Below, one piece after another: positions 17,206-26,250 of a stretch of 64,000 nucleotides of DNA. Under the pieces are notes generated by a model. The model saw only the letters and a program-made list of their open reading frames with translations, made no database searches and was not told where the DNA came from. The stretch spans positions 481,001 through 545,000 of the forward strand of contig NZ_CP130044.1 in NCBI RefSeq assembly GCF_030505395.1. Direction: 5' to 3'. Numbering within the stretch: the stretch's first letter is position 1; each line of letters begins with the position of its first letter. Source of the stretch: Asticcacaulis sp. ZE23SCel15. Its GTDB lineage: Bacteria; Pseudomonadota; Alphaproteobacteria; Caulobacterales; Caulobacteraceae. The translations under genes were made by a program, and so were the position numbers.

Positions 17206-18102
17206 ATGCTGTCACCCCGCCGCTTCCTGCCTTCGCTGTCGCTTCTGTCGGCCTTTGAGGCCACGGCCCGTCTGGGTTCGATCACCGCCGCCGCGCGCGA
17301 ACTGAACCTGACCCAGAGCGCCGTCAGCCGCCAGATCGCCGCGTTAGAGGCGCAACTGGAGGTCAATCTGTTCCACCGGGAGCGTCAGACCGTGCGCCTG
17401 ACCTCCGGCGGGGAAACCTATGCCCGTGAGATTCGCGAAGCGTTGAAAACCATCCGTACGGCCTCGCTTAATCTGCGGGCTAATCCGATGGGGGGTACAC
17501 TCAACCTTGCTATCCTGCCGACGTTTGGGACGCGCTGGCTGGCGCCGCGTCTGCCGACCTTTCTGGCGCAGCATCCGGGCATTACGCTCAATCTCAAGAC
17601 CCGCATCAACACCTTTGATTTCCGGCTGGAGACCATGGACGCGGCCATTCATTTCGGCCACGCCAACTGGCCCGGTACGGAAATGGCCCTGCTGCGCACC
17701 GAAGAGGTCGTCCCGGCCTGCAGCCCGCAACTCAAAGCCCGTTATGATTTTCGCGAACCGAGCGATCTTCGCCAAGCCCCGCTGCTGCACCTGACCTCAC
17801 GACCGGATGCGTGGGAGCGCTGGCTGGCGGCCTATGGGGCGGGGGCCGAAAGCGTGCAGGGCATGCTGCTCGATCAGTTCGCTACGGCCGCTCAGGTGGC
17901 CCGATCCGGCCTTGGGGTGGCCCTGTTGCCGACCTTTCTGATTGAGGAAGAGTTATCGAGCGGCCAATTGGTGCGCGCGCTTGATCTGCCGCTTAAGAGC
18001 GAAGAGGCCTATTATCTGGTCTGGCCATTTGAGCGCGCTCAGCACCCGCCGCTTACGGCCTTCAAACAATGGCTGCTCAATGAAACCGCGTCGTTCAGAT
18101 AG
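17206..18102 (+). CDS. LysR family regulator, GcvA-like
   Basis: A 298-residue LysR-type regulator. Residues about 6-65 are the winged HTH (LSAFEATARLGSITAAAREL, LTQSAVSRQIAALE), and residues about 90-295 are the substrate-binding fold (TLNLAILPTFGTRWLAPRLP, SGLGVALLPTFLIEEEL). The HTH and the TFGTRWLAPRL phrase resemble the GcvA subgroup. It diverges from amaA and is 9 bases upstream of the cyclodeaminase-family gene, so it probably controls both directions in response to a pathway intermediate. Confidence 0.92.
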   Translation: MLSPRRFLPSLSLLSAFEATARLGSITAAARELNLTQSAVSRQIAALEAQLEVNLFHRERQTVRLTSGGETYAREIREALKTIRTASLNLRANPMGGTLNLAILPTFGTRWLAPRLPTFLAQHPGITLNLKTRINTFDFRLETMDAAIHFGHANWPGTEMALLRTEEVVPACSPQLKARYDFREPSDLRQAPLLHLTSRPDAWERWLAAYGAGAESVQGMLLDQFATAAQVARSGLGVALLPTFLIEEELSSGQLVRALDLPLKSEEAYYLVWPFERAQHPPLTAFKQWLLNETASFR

Positions 18103-18111
18103 GGGAAAACC

Positions 18112-19002
18112 ATGCGCATAGTCACCGCCGATGAGGTTCGCCAAAAGCTTGGCTACGCCCGTCTGGTAGCGGAACTGCCGTCGCGTTTGCGCGCCGAAAC
18201 CCAAGTGCCCGCCCGCAGCCAGATCACCATCCCGCGCGACGATGAAGACGACGCCACCCTGCTGCTTATGCCCGCCTGGAGCCCATCGGTCGGGGGGCTT
18301 AAAATCGTTCACGTCACCCCCGGCAATGCCGCGCGCCATAAGGCCGCCGTCAATGCCTCATATCTGCTGTTTGATGGCACGACCCATGAGCATCTGGCCC
18401 TGATCGATGGCGCAGAACTGACGGCGCGGCGCACCGCCGCCGTGGCCGCCATAGCCGCCAGCCGATTGGCCGCACCCGATGCCAAACGGCTGCTGCTGAT
18501 GGGCTCCGGACGGATCGCCTCAGAACTTGCCTATGCTTACCGCGCCGTGCGCCCGATCACTGAGGTCTGCGTCCATAGTCCGACCCGCGCACATGCCGAG
18601 TCTCTTGCCGCAAAACTGAGCGCGGACGGCTTTGAGGCGAGGGTGTGCGACGACCTGCCCGCCGAGGCCGCCCGCGCCGACATCATTGCCTGCGCAACCT
18701 TAAGCCACCAACCGATCATTCACGGTGAATGGCTCAAATCCCATCATCACTTGGCCCTGATCGGCGGCTTTACGCCGGACATGCGCGAAGCCGATGATGC
18801 CGCCATCCGCAAAGGCCATGTCTTTATCGACACCCTGACCGCCTTGTCTGAGGCCGGTGATGTCAAGGGCTTAAGCTTTGACGACATTAAGGGCACTTTG
18901 CGCGACCTGTGCGATCCGGATTTCGATCCTCCCGCAGGCTTTACCGTCTTCAAAAGCGTTGGTGAGGCGTTCCAGGATCTGGCGGCAGCCAGTTTATTAT
19001 AA
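18112..19002 (+). CDS. Ornithine cyclodeaminase/mu-crystallin family protein
   Basis: 296 residues. The N-terminal dimerisation half has VPARSQITIPRDDEDDATLLLMPAW and VGGLKIVHVTPGN (quoted in part: GGLKIVHVTPGN). The Rossmann half begins LLLMGSGRIASELAYAYRAV, and ADIIACATLSHQPIIHG and ALIGGFTPDMREAD follow. Members are ornithine cyclodeaminases, alanine dehydrogenases or ketimine reductases such as mu-crystallin, which reduces Delta1-piperideine-2-carboxylate to L-pipecolate. Beside a pipecolate-oxidase operon the reductase role fits best, but sequence alone does not decide. GGGGAAAA precedes the ATG. Confidence 0.85.
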   Translation: MRIVTADEVRQKLGYARLVAELPSRLRAETQVPARSQITIPRDDEDDATLLLMPAWSPSVGGLKIVHVTPGNAARHKAAVNASYLLFDGTTHEHLALIDGAELTARRTAAVAAIAASRLAAPDAKRLLLMGSGRIASELAYAYRAVRPITEVCVHSPTRAHAESLAAKLSADGFEARVCDDLPAEAARADIIACATLSHQPIIHGEWLKSHHHLALIGGFTPDMREADDAAIRKGHVFIDTLTALSEAGDVKGLSFDDIKGTLRDLCDPDFDPPAGFTVFKSVGEAFQDLAAASLL

Positions 19003-19074
19003 ATTGCGCATTGCGTCCGCCGCCCGCCGCCTTATATTTATTCGAACCGGTACATAATCACATAAGGGGCGGCC

Positions 19075-19989
19075 GTGGATTCGATTATCGCCATCAAGGG
19101 CCTGGAGAAAACCTATGACAGCGGCCATAAGGCGCTTAAGGGCATAGATCTCGATATCCGACGCGGCGAAATATTTGCGCTGCTGGGCCCCAACGGGGCG
19201 GGCAAGACGACCCTGATCGGGGCGGTGTGCGGGCTTGTACGCCCGACCGGCGGCACCATCATCGCCGATGGCCATGATATCTCCAAAGACTTCCGCGCCG
19301 CCCGTGCCAAAATCGGGCTGGTACCGCAGGAATTGGCGACCGACATGTTTGTCACCGTCTGGAACACGGTCGCCTTCAGCCGCGGCCTGTTTGGCCTTGG
19401 CCCCAACAAGAAATATCTGGAAAAAATCCTCAAAGACCTCAGCCTGTGGGACAAGAAGGACGCCAAGATCGCCACCCTGTCCGGCGGCATGAAACGGCGC
19501 GTGCTGATCGCCAAGGCCCTGTCGCATGAACCTAAGATCCTGTTTCTGGATGAACCGACCGCTGGCGTCGATGTCGAACTGCGCCGCGACATGTGGCAGA
19601 TGGTGCGCCGCCTGCGCGAACAGGGCGTCACCATCATCCTGACCACCCACTACATCGAAGAGGCCGAAGACATGGCCGACCGCATCGGTGTGATCAACAA
19701 AGGCGAGATCATACTGGTCGAGGACAAAACCGCCCTGATGCGCAAGCTGGGCCGCACCGAAGTGGTCATCGGCCTGAAAGAGCCCACCTCAGCCGCCCCC
19801 ACCATCAGCGGCCGCACGCCGCTCATATCCGAAGATGGCCTGACCCTGACCTATGTGATTGACGGGGACGAAAACGACGAAGCCCCGGCCGATCTGATTA
19901 AACGGCTGGCCCAGTCGGGCATGGATTTCACATCCATCAATATGAACCGCTCCTCGCTGGAGGACATCTTCGTCACGCTAGTGCAGTGA
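19075..19989 (+). CDS. ABC-2 type exporter ATP-binding subunit
   Basis: A 304-residue ATPase of the DrrA/NodI/CcmA type. Walker A is [14 protein letters not shown], the signature [15 protein letters not shown] and Walker [13 protein letters not shown], followed by the switch His in [15 protein letters not shown]. After residue 230 comes a C-terminal extension typical of drug or polysaccharide exporters. A GTG start at 19075 is supported by AAGGGGC six bases upstream. It pairs with the permease at 20158, across an unusual 168-base gap with two long inverted repeats. The cargo is unknown. Confidence 0.92.
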   Translation: MDSIIAIKGLEKTYDSGHKALKGIDLDIRRGEIFALLGPNGAGKTTLIGAVCGLVRPTGGTIIADGHDISKDFRAARAKIGLVPQELATDMFVTVWNTVAFSRGLFGLGPNKKYLEKILKDLSLWDKKDAKIATLSGGMKRRVLIAKALSHEPKILFLDEPTAGVDVELRRDMWQMVRRLREQGVTIILTTHYIEEAEDMADRIGVINKGEIILVEDKTALMRKLGRTEVVIGLKEPTSAAPTISGRTPLISEDGLTLTYVIDGDENDEAPADLIKRLAQSGMDFTSINMNRSSLEDIFVTLVQ

Positions 19990-20041
19990 TGCGGACATTT
20001 GATCCACGGGTGCCCCACACTCGATATCAAATGTCCGCATC
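19988..20041. repeat. Inverted repeat overlapping the ABC ATPase stop
   Basis: GATGCGGACATTTGAT (19988-20003) and ATCAAATGTCCGCATC (20026-20041) are perfect 16-bp complementary arms around a 22-base loop. The first arm includes the last bases of the TGA stop codon (19987-19989). There is no T-run after it, so it is not a classic terminator. Confidence 0.85.
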
Positions 20042-20069
20042 GTAAACTGCGCTAGAATTAATTAGTTAA

Positions 20070-20143
20070 TAGTGCACTTTTGCCTCATTCATTTGCTCTC
20101 AAGGCAGCCGCGAGCTTTAGCAAATGAATGAGGCAGTGCACTA
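20070..20143. repeat. Long inverted repeat upstream of the ABC permease
   Basis: The arms TAGTGCAC + GCCTCATTCATTTGCT (20070-20097, with three extra T between the blocks) and AGCAAATGAATGAGGC + GTGCACTA (20119-20143) pair over about 25 bp around a 21-base loop. The hairpin ends four bases before the GGAGG ribosome site of the permease. It could set the ATPase:permease ratio by mRNA processing or be a mobile palindromic unit. Confidence 0.85.
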
Positions 20144-20157
20144 ATGGAGGACAAGGC

Positions 20158-20919
20158 ATGAACCTGCACGCCATAAAAGCTATCTATGCGTTTGAGATGG
20201 GCCGGTTTTTGCGCACCATTTTCCAGAGCATCGCCTCGCCCGTCCTGTCGACCTCGCTTTATTTCATCGTCTTTGGTTCGGCCATCGGCAGCCAGATGAC
20301 GGAGATCGGCGGCGTATCTTACGGCGCCTTCATCGTGCCGGGCCTGATCATGCTGACCGTCCTGACCGAAAGCGTCTCCAACTCATCCTTTGGTATCTAC
20401 CTGCCGCGCTTTACCGGCACCATCTATGAGGTACTGTCGGCACCCGTCGAAGTCGGCGAAGTGATATTGGGCTATGTGGGTGCTGCCGCCACCAAGTCGG
20501 TGATTATCGGCACCATAATCCTTGGTACCGCACGGCTATTTGTGCCGTTTGAAATTGTCCATCCGCTGGCCACAGCGGGATATCTGGTGCTGATTGCCGT
20601 CACATTTTCACTGTTCGGGTTTATCTTGGGCATCCTTGCCGACGGGTTTGAAAAGCTTCAGATCGTGCCCATGCTGATCATCACGCCGCTGACCTTTCTG
20701 GGGGGCACGTTTTATTCGATTTCCATGCTGCCTCCGGCCTGGCAGACCGTGACCCTGTTCAATCCGATCGTCTATCTGGTCAACGGCTTTCGCTGGACGT
20801 TCTACGGCAAGGCCGATGTCAATATCGCCGTAAGCCTAGGCATGACCGTGCTGTTTATGGTGGTTTGCGTGGGTATCATTTCATGGGTGTTCAAAACCGG
20901 CTACCGCCTGCGCACCTGA
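20158..20919 (+). CDS. ABC-2 type exporter permease
   Basis: About 253 residues with six membrane segments (for example [32 protein letters not shown] and the C-terminal [15 protein letters not shown]). Family phrases are [21 protein letters not shown], cited here as [17 protein letters not shown], and [20 protein letters not shown]. The start at 20158 follows GGAGG with seven bases spacing; an in-frame ATG at 20128 lies inside the upstream hairpin arm and lacks a ribosome site. It is the partner of the ATPase at 19075. Confidence 0.9.
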   Translation: MNLHAIKAIYAFEMGRFLRTIFQSIASPVLSTSLYFIVFGSAIGSQMTEIGGVSYGAFIVPGLIMLTVLTESVSNSSFGIYLPRFTGTIYEVLSAPVEVGEVILGYVGAAATKSVIIGTIILGTARLFVPFEIVHPLATAGYLVLIAVTFSLFGFILGILADGFEKLQIVPMLIITPLTFLGGTFYSISMLPPAWQTVTLFNPIVYLVNGFRWTFYGKADVNIAVSLGMTVLFMVVCVGIISWVFKTGYRLRT

Positions 20920-21114
20920 TCCGCTTACGGACTTTTTATAACACCGGGGCCTTAACCCGATATAGCATTTATCCACAGGCCGTTAAGATTCATGAACGGT
21001 GAGAATCGCCCATAAGCCTGTTGATCGTAAACGGTTAAACTCAGGCAATAAAAGTTTGGTGTGCAGTGGGTTGTCCGCGGCAGGTTCCGCGCTGCAACCT
21101 CAAGGCGATTTTCA

Positions 21115-21633
21115 ATGTTCATGTCCCCTCATAATCTGACGGCCTTGCTGTCAAACGCCCTGCCCTTTCCGGCAGCCCATAAATTTAACCGCAGCCTGAC
21201 GGGCGCACAGTTTGCAGCCCGCGCGTCCATGCTCAACGGCTGCGCCATTAAGCTGCATCGTCTGGCGATTGAGCGCTCATCCCGCGCTGAGGTGCGCGAC
21301 TATGCCCGCCAGATGGCCGAGGCCCATATCTGGACGGCTGAGGCGTTGCTGACGTCGGTGCAAAGCGCGCACCTGAATGTGGGGCTTGATCCACAGCCGG
21401 ACGACCGCCACCACAGACGGCTGGAGGCGCTCAACCTGGCCGCCTTACCGGATTTCGACTATGACTATATCGATGCCCAGAACCGGCTCTATATGGAGCT
21501 GATCGTGCTCAGCGAGCAGTATATCGAAACCGGAGCCGACAAGGCGCTGGCGTTTTTTGCGACCAACACCCTGTCCTATCTCAGCCATCATCTTCAGCAA
21601 TTTGCACCGCTGGCCGGGGCTGATTGTCAGTAA
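21115..21633 (+). CDS. DUF4142 family protein
   Basis: About 172 residues, predicted all-helical. The stretch FAARASMLNGCAIKLHRLA and EVRDYARQMAEAHIWTAEAL matches the DUF4142 four-helix ferritin-like pattern (self, then Mxx-H pairs). A second pair of helices follows (YIDAQNRLYMELIVLSEQY, LSYLSHHLQQF). Unlike many members there is no signal peptide, so it looks cytoplasmic. ATG 21115 or 21121 is likely; a GTG at 21061 extends the frame without family similarity. Function is unknown; stress-related roles have been suggested for the family. Confidence 0.65.
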   Translation: MFMSPHNLTALLSNALPFPAAHKFNRSLTGAQFAARASMLNGCAIKLHRLAIERSSRAEVRDYARQMAEAHIWTAEALLTSVQSAHLNVGLDPQPDDRHHRRLEALNLAALPDFDYDYIDAQNRLYMELIVLSEQYIETGADKALAFFATNTLSYLSHHLQQFAPLAGADCQ

Positions 21634-21640
21634 AGATAGC

Positions 21641-23065
21641 TTAAGCCACCTTCATGACGGGTGCCTGCCCGTCAATGATCAAGGTATCATCTTGGCCGTT
21701 GCGCTCGATCAGCTCAATGGCACGCTTCAAAGCCTCAAAGCAGACCGGATCAATGGCAGTGCCCACGCTTTCGCCAATAATATCCAGCGCCTTACCCACC
21801 GGCATGGCCGCACGGTAAGGCCGGTCGGCGGTCAGGGCATCAAAGAAATCCGCCGTGGAGATAATGCGGGTTTCAAAGCTGATCAGCTCAGCCGCCAAAC
21901 CATGCGGATAGCCCTTACCATCCAGGCGTTCATGGTGGGCACCCGCGATCTGAGCCAATTCTGCAAAGGCTGAAATGCGCGACAGGATATGCTCGGTATA
22001 GAGGGCATGATTTTGCATCTGCACCCACTCATCGCCGTCCAGCTTACCCGGTTTATCGAGGATGGTATTGGAGACCCCAAGCTTTCCGACATCGTGCAGC
22101 AAAGCCGCCCGCTTAAGCCAGCGCCGAACATGGTCGTCCAGTCCTAAGACTTCGCCCATCATGTCGGTATAGAGCGCCACCCGCGCCGAATGACCGGCGG
22201 TATAGGGGCTTTTGGAATCGACCACCTGCCCGAAGGCGATGGCGATATCATCCAGAAAGTCTTCGTCCAGTTCAACCTCATGATTGGCGGGCTCAAGGCC
22301 GTAAACCTGCGCGTTTAAACCCGGATCGGACAGGCCCTCCCAGAAGCCGGGTCGGGCCGAGGCCTCAAGGAAGGCATCGGCCATTTCTGGCTCAAACCAC
22401 GTCCCGGCGCGCTTTTGGACCTCATTGATCGCCGCTAACCGACCGTGACTGGCGTTGAAAACATCGACGACCTGCGTCAAAAGCGCAATGCGGGCATAGG
22501 GCGAAATCTCACGGCCTTTCAGCTTTTGCGGCTGGCCCTTGCCGTCCCAGTGCTCATCCAGATCGCGGATACCGACGGCGACGGCTTCGGAAAAGCGTAG
22601 CTGACGGGCAATGTCGGCCCCGCGCGTACAGCGGGTCTCAATCAGTTCGCGCGACAGCTCCCCGCCATTCTGAAAGATATTGATCGTGGCGCGGAACCGG
22701 GCGGCCAGATCTGCCTTGAGCCCGGTATGGGACATCACAAAGCCCAGAATATTGGACAGGTCGGAATCGATTTCCTTGAAGTCGCGCTTAAAGCTTAAAT
22801 CATCGGTCAGATAAAGCTGGCAGATACGCGCGGCATTGGACGAACAGCCCAGATCCTTAAGCAGCAGGACGTAATAAAGCTCCCAGCGTTGCCGGTCACT
22901 CAGTTCCAGCTCATCAGCCATGTGCATGCCGATATAGGCACAGCGCACGCAGTGACCTTCGGGCTGGCCTTCGGTCATGTCAAGGGCGTGTGATAGCGCC
23001 CCCAGCAGTTCCGACAGCCTGAGACTTTTTGCCGAAATATCCGGCAATTTCGGTGCCTTATGCAC
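21641..23065 (-). CDS. HD-GYP cyclic-di-GMP phosphodiesterase-like protein, tandem
   Basis: 474 residues. The C-terminal half is a canonical HD-GYP domain: GHSARVALY, ALLHDVGKLGVSN (His324-Asp325), HALYTEHIL and HHERLDGKGYPHGL (377-390). This domain hydrolyses cyclic di-GMP. The N-terminal half repeats the same plan in degenerate form: GHCVRCAYIG, then LLLKDLGCSSNAARI, where HD has become Lys70-Asp71, and DEHWDGKGQPQKLKG (170-184) in place of HHExxDGxGYP. No membrane segment or receiver domain is present. The first half is probably regulatory. It converges with the DUF4142 gene, 7 bases apart. Confidence 0.88.
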   Translation of the reverse strand: MHKAPKLPDISAKSLRLSELLGALSHALDMTEGQPEGHCVRCAYIGMHMADELELSDRQRWELYYVLLLKDLGCSSNAARICQLYLTDDLSFKRDFKEIDSDLSNILGFVMSHTGLKADLAARFRATINIFQNGGELSRELIETRCTRGADIARQLRFSEAVAVGIRDLDEHWDGKGQPQKLKGREISPYARIALLTQVVDVFNASHGRLAAINEVQKRAGTWFEPEMADAFLEASARPGFWEGLSDPGLNAQVYGLEPANHEVELDEDFLDDIAIAFGQVVDSKSPYTAGHSARVALYTDMMGEVLGLDDHVRRWLKRAALLHDVGKLGVSNTILDKPGKLDGDEWVQMQNHALYTEHILSRISAFAELAQIAGAHHERLDGKGYPHGLAAELISFETRIISTADFFDALTADRPYRAAMPVGKALDIIGESVGTAIDPVCFEALKRAIELIERNGQDDTLIIDGQAPVMKVA

Positions 23066-23160
23066 GATGTGACCTTCCCCGCCGTAAAGGTATGTGTTCG
23101 CAGATCAGATATTCTACCCCATCAGGCTTAAGATTGATTTACGCGCCATAGATTGATGCG

Positions 23161-23198
23161 TAGGGGCGCGATTCAGGCTATGGACGCTTACGCCCCTA
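23161..23198. repeat. Inverted repeat upstream of the alpha/beta hydrolase
   Basis: TAGGGGCG (23161-23168) and CGCCCCTA (23191-23198) are complementary 8-bp arms, 22-base spacer, 20 bases before the hydrolase start and about 100 bases from the divergent HD-GYP start. It is a possible operator or leader hairpin. Confidence 0.4.
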
Positions 23199-23217
23199 AA
23201 ACAGTCCGGACCGTACC

Positions 23218-24057
23218 ATGCCCCGTCATCGCTCAGCCGCTCTGAAACTCTTTTTTCTTATCGGCCGGATCGTGCTGGTGGCGGCATTGGCGGTTTATCT
23301 GCTGATCCTGGGGCATATCTACGTCAATCAGCAAAACATGCTGTATGAAAAGGTCACCACCGTCACGGCCCCCAAGGTCGACGGCGTGCCGGACATCGAA
23401 GACATCCGCCTGAAAACCCCCGATGGTGAGACCCTGCGGGCGTGGTATCTGCCGCCGGAAGAGGGCAAGCCGCTGATCCTGTTTTTCGGTGGCCAAGGCT
23501 CAGGCATACATGATCAGTCCGATCGCTATATCCGCATGCATCGCGAAGGGGTTGGCTTTCTGGCCCTGTCTTATCGCGGCTATGCCGGATCGACCGGCAC
23601 CCCAAGTGAGGCGGGCCTGTTTACCGATGCGGCCACCGCCTATGATTGGCTGGCCGCGCAGGGTTACGGGCCGGAACGGATCGTGCTTCATGGCCATTCG
23701 CTCGGCTCAGGCGTGGCTACCTGGCTGGCGACCCAACGTCCGGCCCGCGCGTTGATACTGGAGGCCCCGTTCACCGCCGCCTCGGATGTGGGCCAGGAGC
23801 GCTATCCCCTGCTGCCGGTATCGTTCCTGATGAAGGACAAATACCTGTCGCGCGACCGGATCAAGGATGTGCATATCCCGGTGCTGATCGCGCACGGCGA
23901 CCGCGATACGGTGATACCGTTCCATCACGGGGTCAGGCTCTATGACCTTGCCAATCAGCCCAAGATCTTTGCCCGCTATGAGAGCTCAGACCATTCGACG
24001 CTGGTGCGCGATGGTCTTTATGAGCGCAGCATCTGGCCGTTTTTGGGGCTTAAATAA
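23218..24057 (+). CDS. Membrane-anchored alpha/beta hydrolase
   Basis: A 279-residue serine hydrolase of the BEM46/ABHD13-like group. Residues about 9-32 form one membrane anchor (LFFLIGRIVLVAALAVYLLI). Catalytic marks are FFGGQGSG and SYRGYAGSTG (oxyanion region), GHSLGSGVA (nucleophile Ser), HGDRDTVIPFHHG (Asp) and SSDHSTLV (His). The active domain probably faces the periplasm. The natural ester or thioester substrate cannot be told. It ends 2 bases from the converging Yip1-family gene. Confidence 0.85.
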   Translation: MPRHRSAALKLFFLIGRIVLVAALAVYLLILGHIYVNQQNMLYEKVTTVTAPKVDGVPDIEDIRLKTPDGETLRAWYLPPEEGKPLILFFGGQGSGIHDQSDRYIRMHREGVGFLALSYRGYAGSTGTPSEAGLFTDAATAYDWLAAQGYGPERIVLHGHSLGSGVATWLATQRPARALILEAPFTAASDVGQERYPLLPVSFLMKDKYLSRDRIKDVHIPVLIAHGDRDTVIPFHHGVRLYDLANQPKIFARYESSDHSTLVRDGLYERSIWPFLGLK

Positions 24058-24059
24058 CT

Positions 24060-25238
24060 CTATTCAATGAGCTTTTCGGCGCGGGTAACACCGACCGCAT
24101 CCACCGCACTTTTCAGGGTGGCCATCTCGACATTGTCGCCCTCGGCCTCAATCAGAATCCGCTCCGCCACCAGAACCGAATATTTGCCGTGCTTGGTGTC
24201 GGCATCATAGGATTCCGAGACTAACCGGCCGTTCTCAGTAGTGATTTTCTCGTAAAACTCACCGACCTTGCGGCTGGAATTGACGTTCATGGCCGTGCCG
24301 AGCGCCGCCATGGCGCCCATGGCCCCAATATCGGTGACCTTGACGTTGAGATTGCCGTCTTCGATCAGATACTGAGCCTCGGCGCTTGAGCCGGAATATT
24401 GCCCGGCCGAATTGGCGCTGGTGGTCACTTCACCGCGCGCAGCACCCGCCACCATCGCCGGCATCAGGCCTTCGAGGACGTTGGGGTCCACAACCTTGAC
24501 CGCCTCGGGGTTCTGCATCTTTTCGGCAGCGTCTTCCATCTTGCGCGCGGCGGCCTCAAGGCCCGTCACATCGACGGTTTTGCCGTTAATCGTCACTTCG
24601 GAAGGGGCATTGGCGGCGATATTGGCTCCGGCCCCGCTGACCAGCCCCATGACAGGGGCCACCACCGCAAACAGCACCAGATTAACGACAATCCCCACCA
24701 CCACCACGGCCAGCGTAAAGGTCGTTGATTTTTCGACCGGCGATTTCATTAGACGGGGCAACCCCCGATAGAGCAGATAAATGCCGTAAAGCCCCAGCAG
24801 GCCCAACACCCCCAGATGCGGGATCAGGCTGAAAATACCGGCCAGCCACCCCGGCGTATTGCTGTAGGCCGCAACCTTATAGGCCTGTGCCGGATTCTTT
24901 TCGCCCTGAAAAGTCGGGGTCAGGGCATTGATAACCAGTGACAAAACCCACACCGACACCAGCGACAACCCGTAAACCAGCACCGCCGTCATGGCCGACT
25001 GCCAGAGGGGCGGTTTAACGCTGAACAGGAAGGCATTGACGCCAAAAACCTGACTGCCGATCAGGCTTGCCAGAGCCGGGATAGCGGCCAATATCAGCAC
25101 ATAGCGGCTGAATACCTCTTTCGCGGTCGTCGTCTCCAGAGCGATTTTATCCCATTCCACCGACGGCTGGAGCAGGATATTACGGATGCGCGCCACAAGC
25201 GACGTGGCGGCTGTATCGTTGTCTTCGACCGTGTTCAT
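24060..25238 (-). CDS. Yip1-domain membrane protein
   Basis: 392 residues. RIRNILLQPSVEWDKIA opens the bacterial Yip1 domain, and about five membrane helices follow in residues 50-215 (LILAAIPALASLIGSQVFG, VLSLVINALTPTFQGEKN, LGLYGIYLLYRGLPRLM). The C-terminal 180 residues are a soluble region with helix AARKMEDAAEKMQNPEAV and a beta-rich tail starting YLIEDGNLNVKVTDIGAMGA. Function is unknown; bacterial Yip1 proteins are integral inner-membrane proteins of unclear role. Confidence 0.8.
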   Translation of the reverse strand: MNTVEDNDTAATSLVARIRNILLQPSVEWDKIALETTTAKEVFSRYVLILAAIPALASLIGSQVFGVNAFLFSVKPPLWQSAMTAVLVYGLSLVSVWVLSLVINALTPTFQGEKNPAQAYKVAAYSNTPGWLAGIFSLIPHLGVLGLLGLYGIYLLYRGLPRLMKSPVEKSTTFTLAVVVVGIVVNLVLFAVVAPVMGLVSGAGANIAANAPSEVTINGKTVDVTGLEAAARKMEDAAEKMQNPEAVKVVDPNVLEGLMPAMVAGAARGEVTTSANSAGQYSGSSAEAQYLIEDGNLNVKVTDIGAMGAMAALGTAMNVNSSRKVGEFYEKITTENGRLVSESYDADTKHGKYSVLVAERILIEAEGDNVEMATLKSAVDAVGVTRAEKLIE

Positions 25239-25415
25239 GCTATCCCCATTGCCCTAAATTTATCCGGTTAAACATGACCAATAAGCGAGAAGGGGTCAAT
25301 GCGGATACGGTAAATTTCGCGTAACCGGTGAAATGGCCCGTCACCAACAGACTTGGAGCCACGGCGAAAGCGTAATATAATTACCTGAATTCAAACTTTT
25401 ACAGGGTGCGGGCCT

Positions 25416-26114
25416 ATGTACAATCTCTATATCGCCAATAAAAACTATTCGTCATGGTCGCTGCGCCCCTGGGTTCTGTTAAGCGAGTTGGGTATCGAGT
25501 TTGTCGAGCATATGAACTTCTTCAAAGGCGGTTACGGCAAAAATACTGAATTTCTTAAGTTCTCACCGACCGGCCTTGTGCCCTGCCTGGTCGAGCACAG
25601 CGTGACGGTGTGGGATTCCCTGGCGATTGCCGAATATGTCTATGAGCAGCACCCGTCCGTCTGGCCCAAGGACCGTGCCGCGCGCGCATGGGCGCGGTCT
25701 GCCGCCGCCGAAATGCATTCGGGATTTTCGGCTATACGCAACGTCTGCTCGATGAACTGCGGCGTGCGCATCAAACTGCGCGAGGTCACTCCCGCTCTGC
25801 AAAAGGATCTCGACCGGCTGGAGGCCCTGTGGCAGGAGGGGCTGAAGCGCTATGGCGGGCCTTATCTCGCCGGTGATAAGTTCACCGCCGTCGATGCTTT
25901 TTTCTGTCCGGTAGCCTTCCGGGTGCGCAGCTATGGCCTTAAGCTGTCGCCCAAATCAGCCGCCTATGTCGAACGCCTGCTGGATATGGAGTCGATGCAG
26001 AACTGGTACGCAGCCGCTCTGGCCGAAAAGGCCCGCGATCCGGACCATGAGGCCGAGCTTGAGGTCGCCGGTGATCTCATTGCCGACTACCGCGCCCAAC
26101 CTGAATCTGTATAG
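25416..26114 (+). CDS. Glutathione S-transferase family protein
   Basis: A 232-residue cytosolic protein. The thioredoxin-like N-terminal domain begins MYNLYIANKNYSSWSLRPW, and SPTGLVPCLVE (cis-Pro) and VWDSLAIAEYVYEQHP (Glu/Asp-Ser glutathione site) follow. The helical C-terminal domain has GGPYLAGDKFTAVDAFFCPV. The YSSWSLR start is typical of a bacterial subgroup close to maleylacetoacetate isomerase-like GSTs. Substrate is unknown. It stands alone. Confidence 0.88.
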   Translation: MYNLYIANKNYSSWSLRPWVLLSELGIEFVEHMNFFKGGYGKNTEFLKFSPTGLVPCLVEHSVTVWDSLAIAEYVYEQHPSVWPKDRAARAWARSAAAEMHSGFSAIRNVCSMNCGVRIKLREVTPALQKDLDRLEALWQEGLKRYGGPYLAGDKFTAVDAFFCPVAFRVRSYGLKLSPKSAAYVERLLDMESMQNWYAAALAEKARDPDHEAELEVAGDLIADYRAQPESV

Positions 26115-26250
26115 GCGGGGCCTGTATAATTCGCCCGTCAGGCGTATAGGTACAGTTCTTGCTAAAACTGACAACTGAAGGGCGTAGTGTGTCGTAAATG
26201 CACACCGCGCCGCCGAAGATCAGGTTCGCGTGTGCGGTAAAGGGGTTGTT

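Noticed and set aside
20969-20977. Perfect DnaA box TTATCCACA
   Set aside because: A single 9-mer is expected about once in a window of this size by chance on both strands; no second box or AT-rich unwinding region is near.
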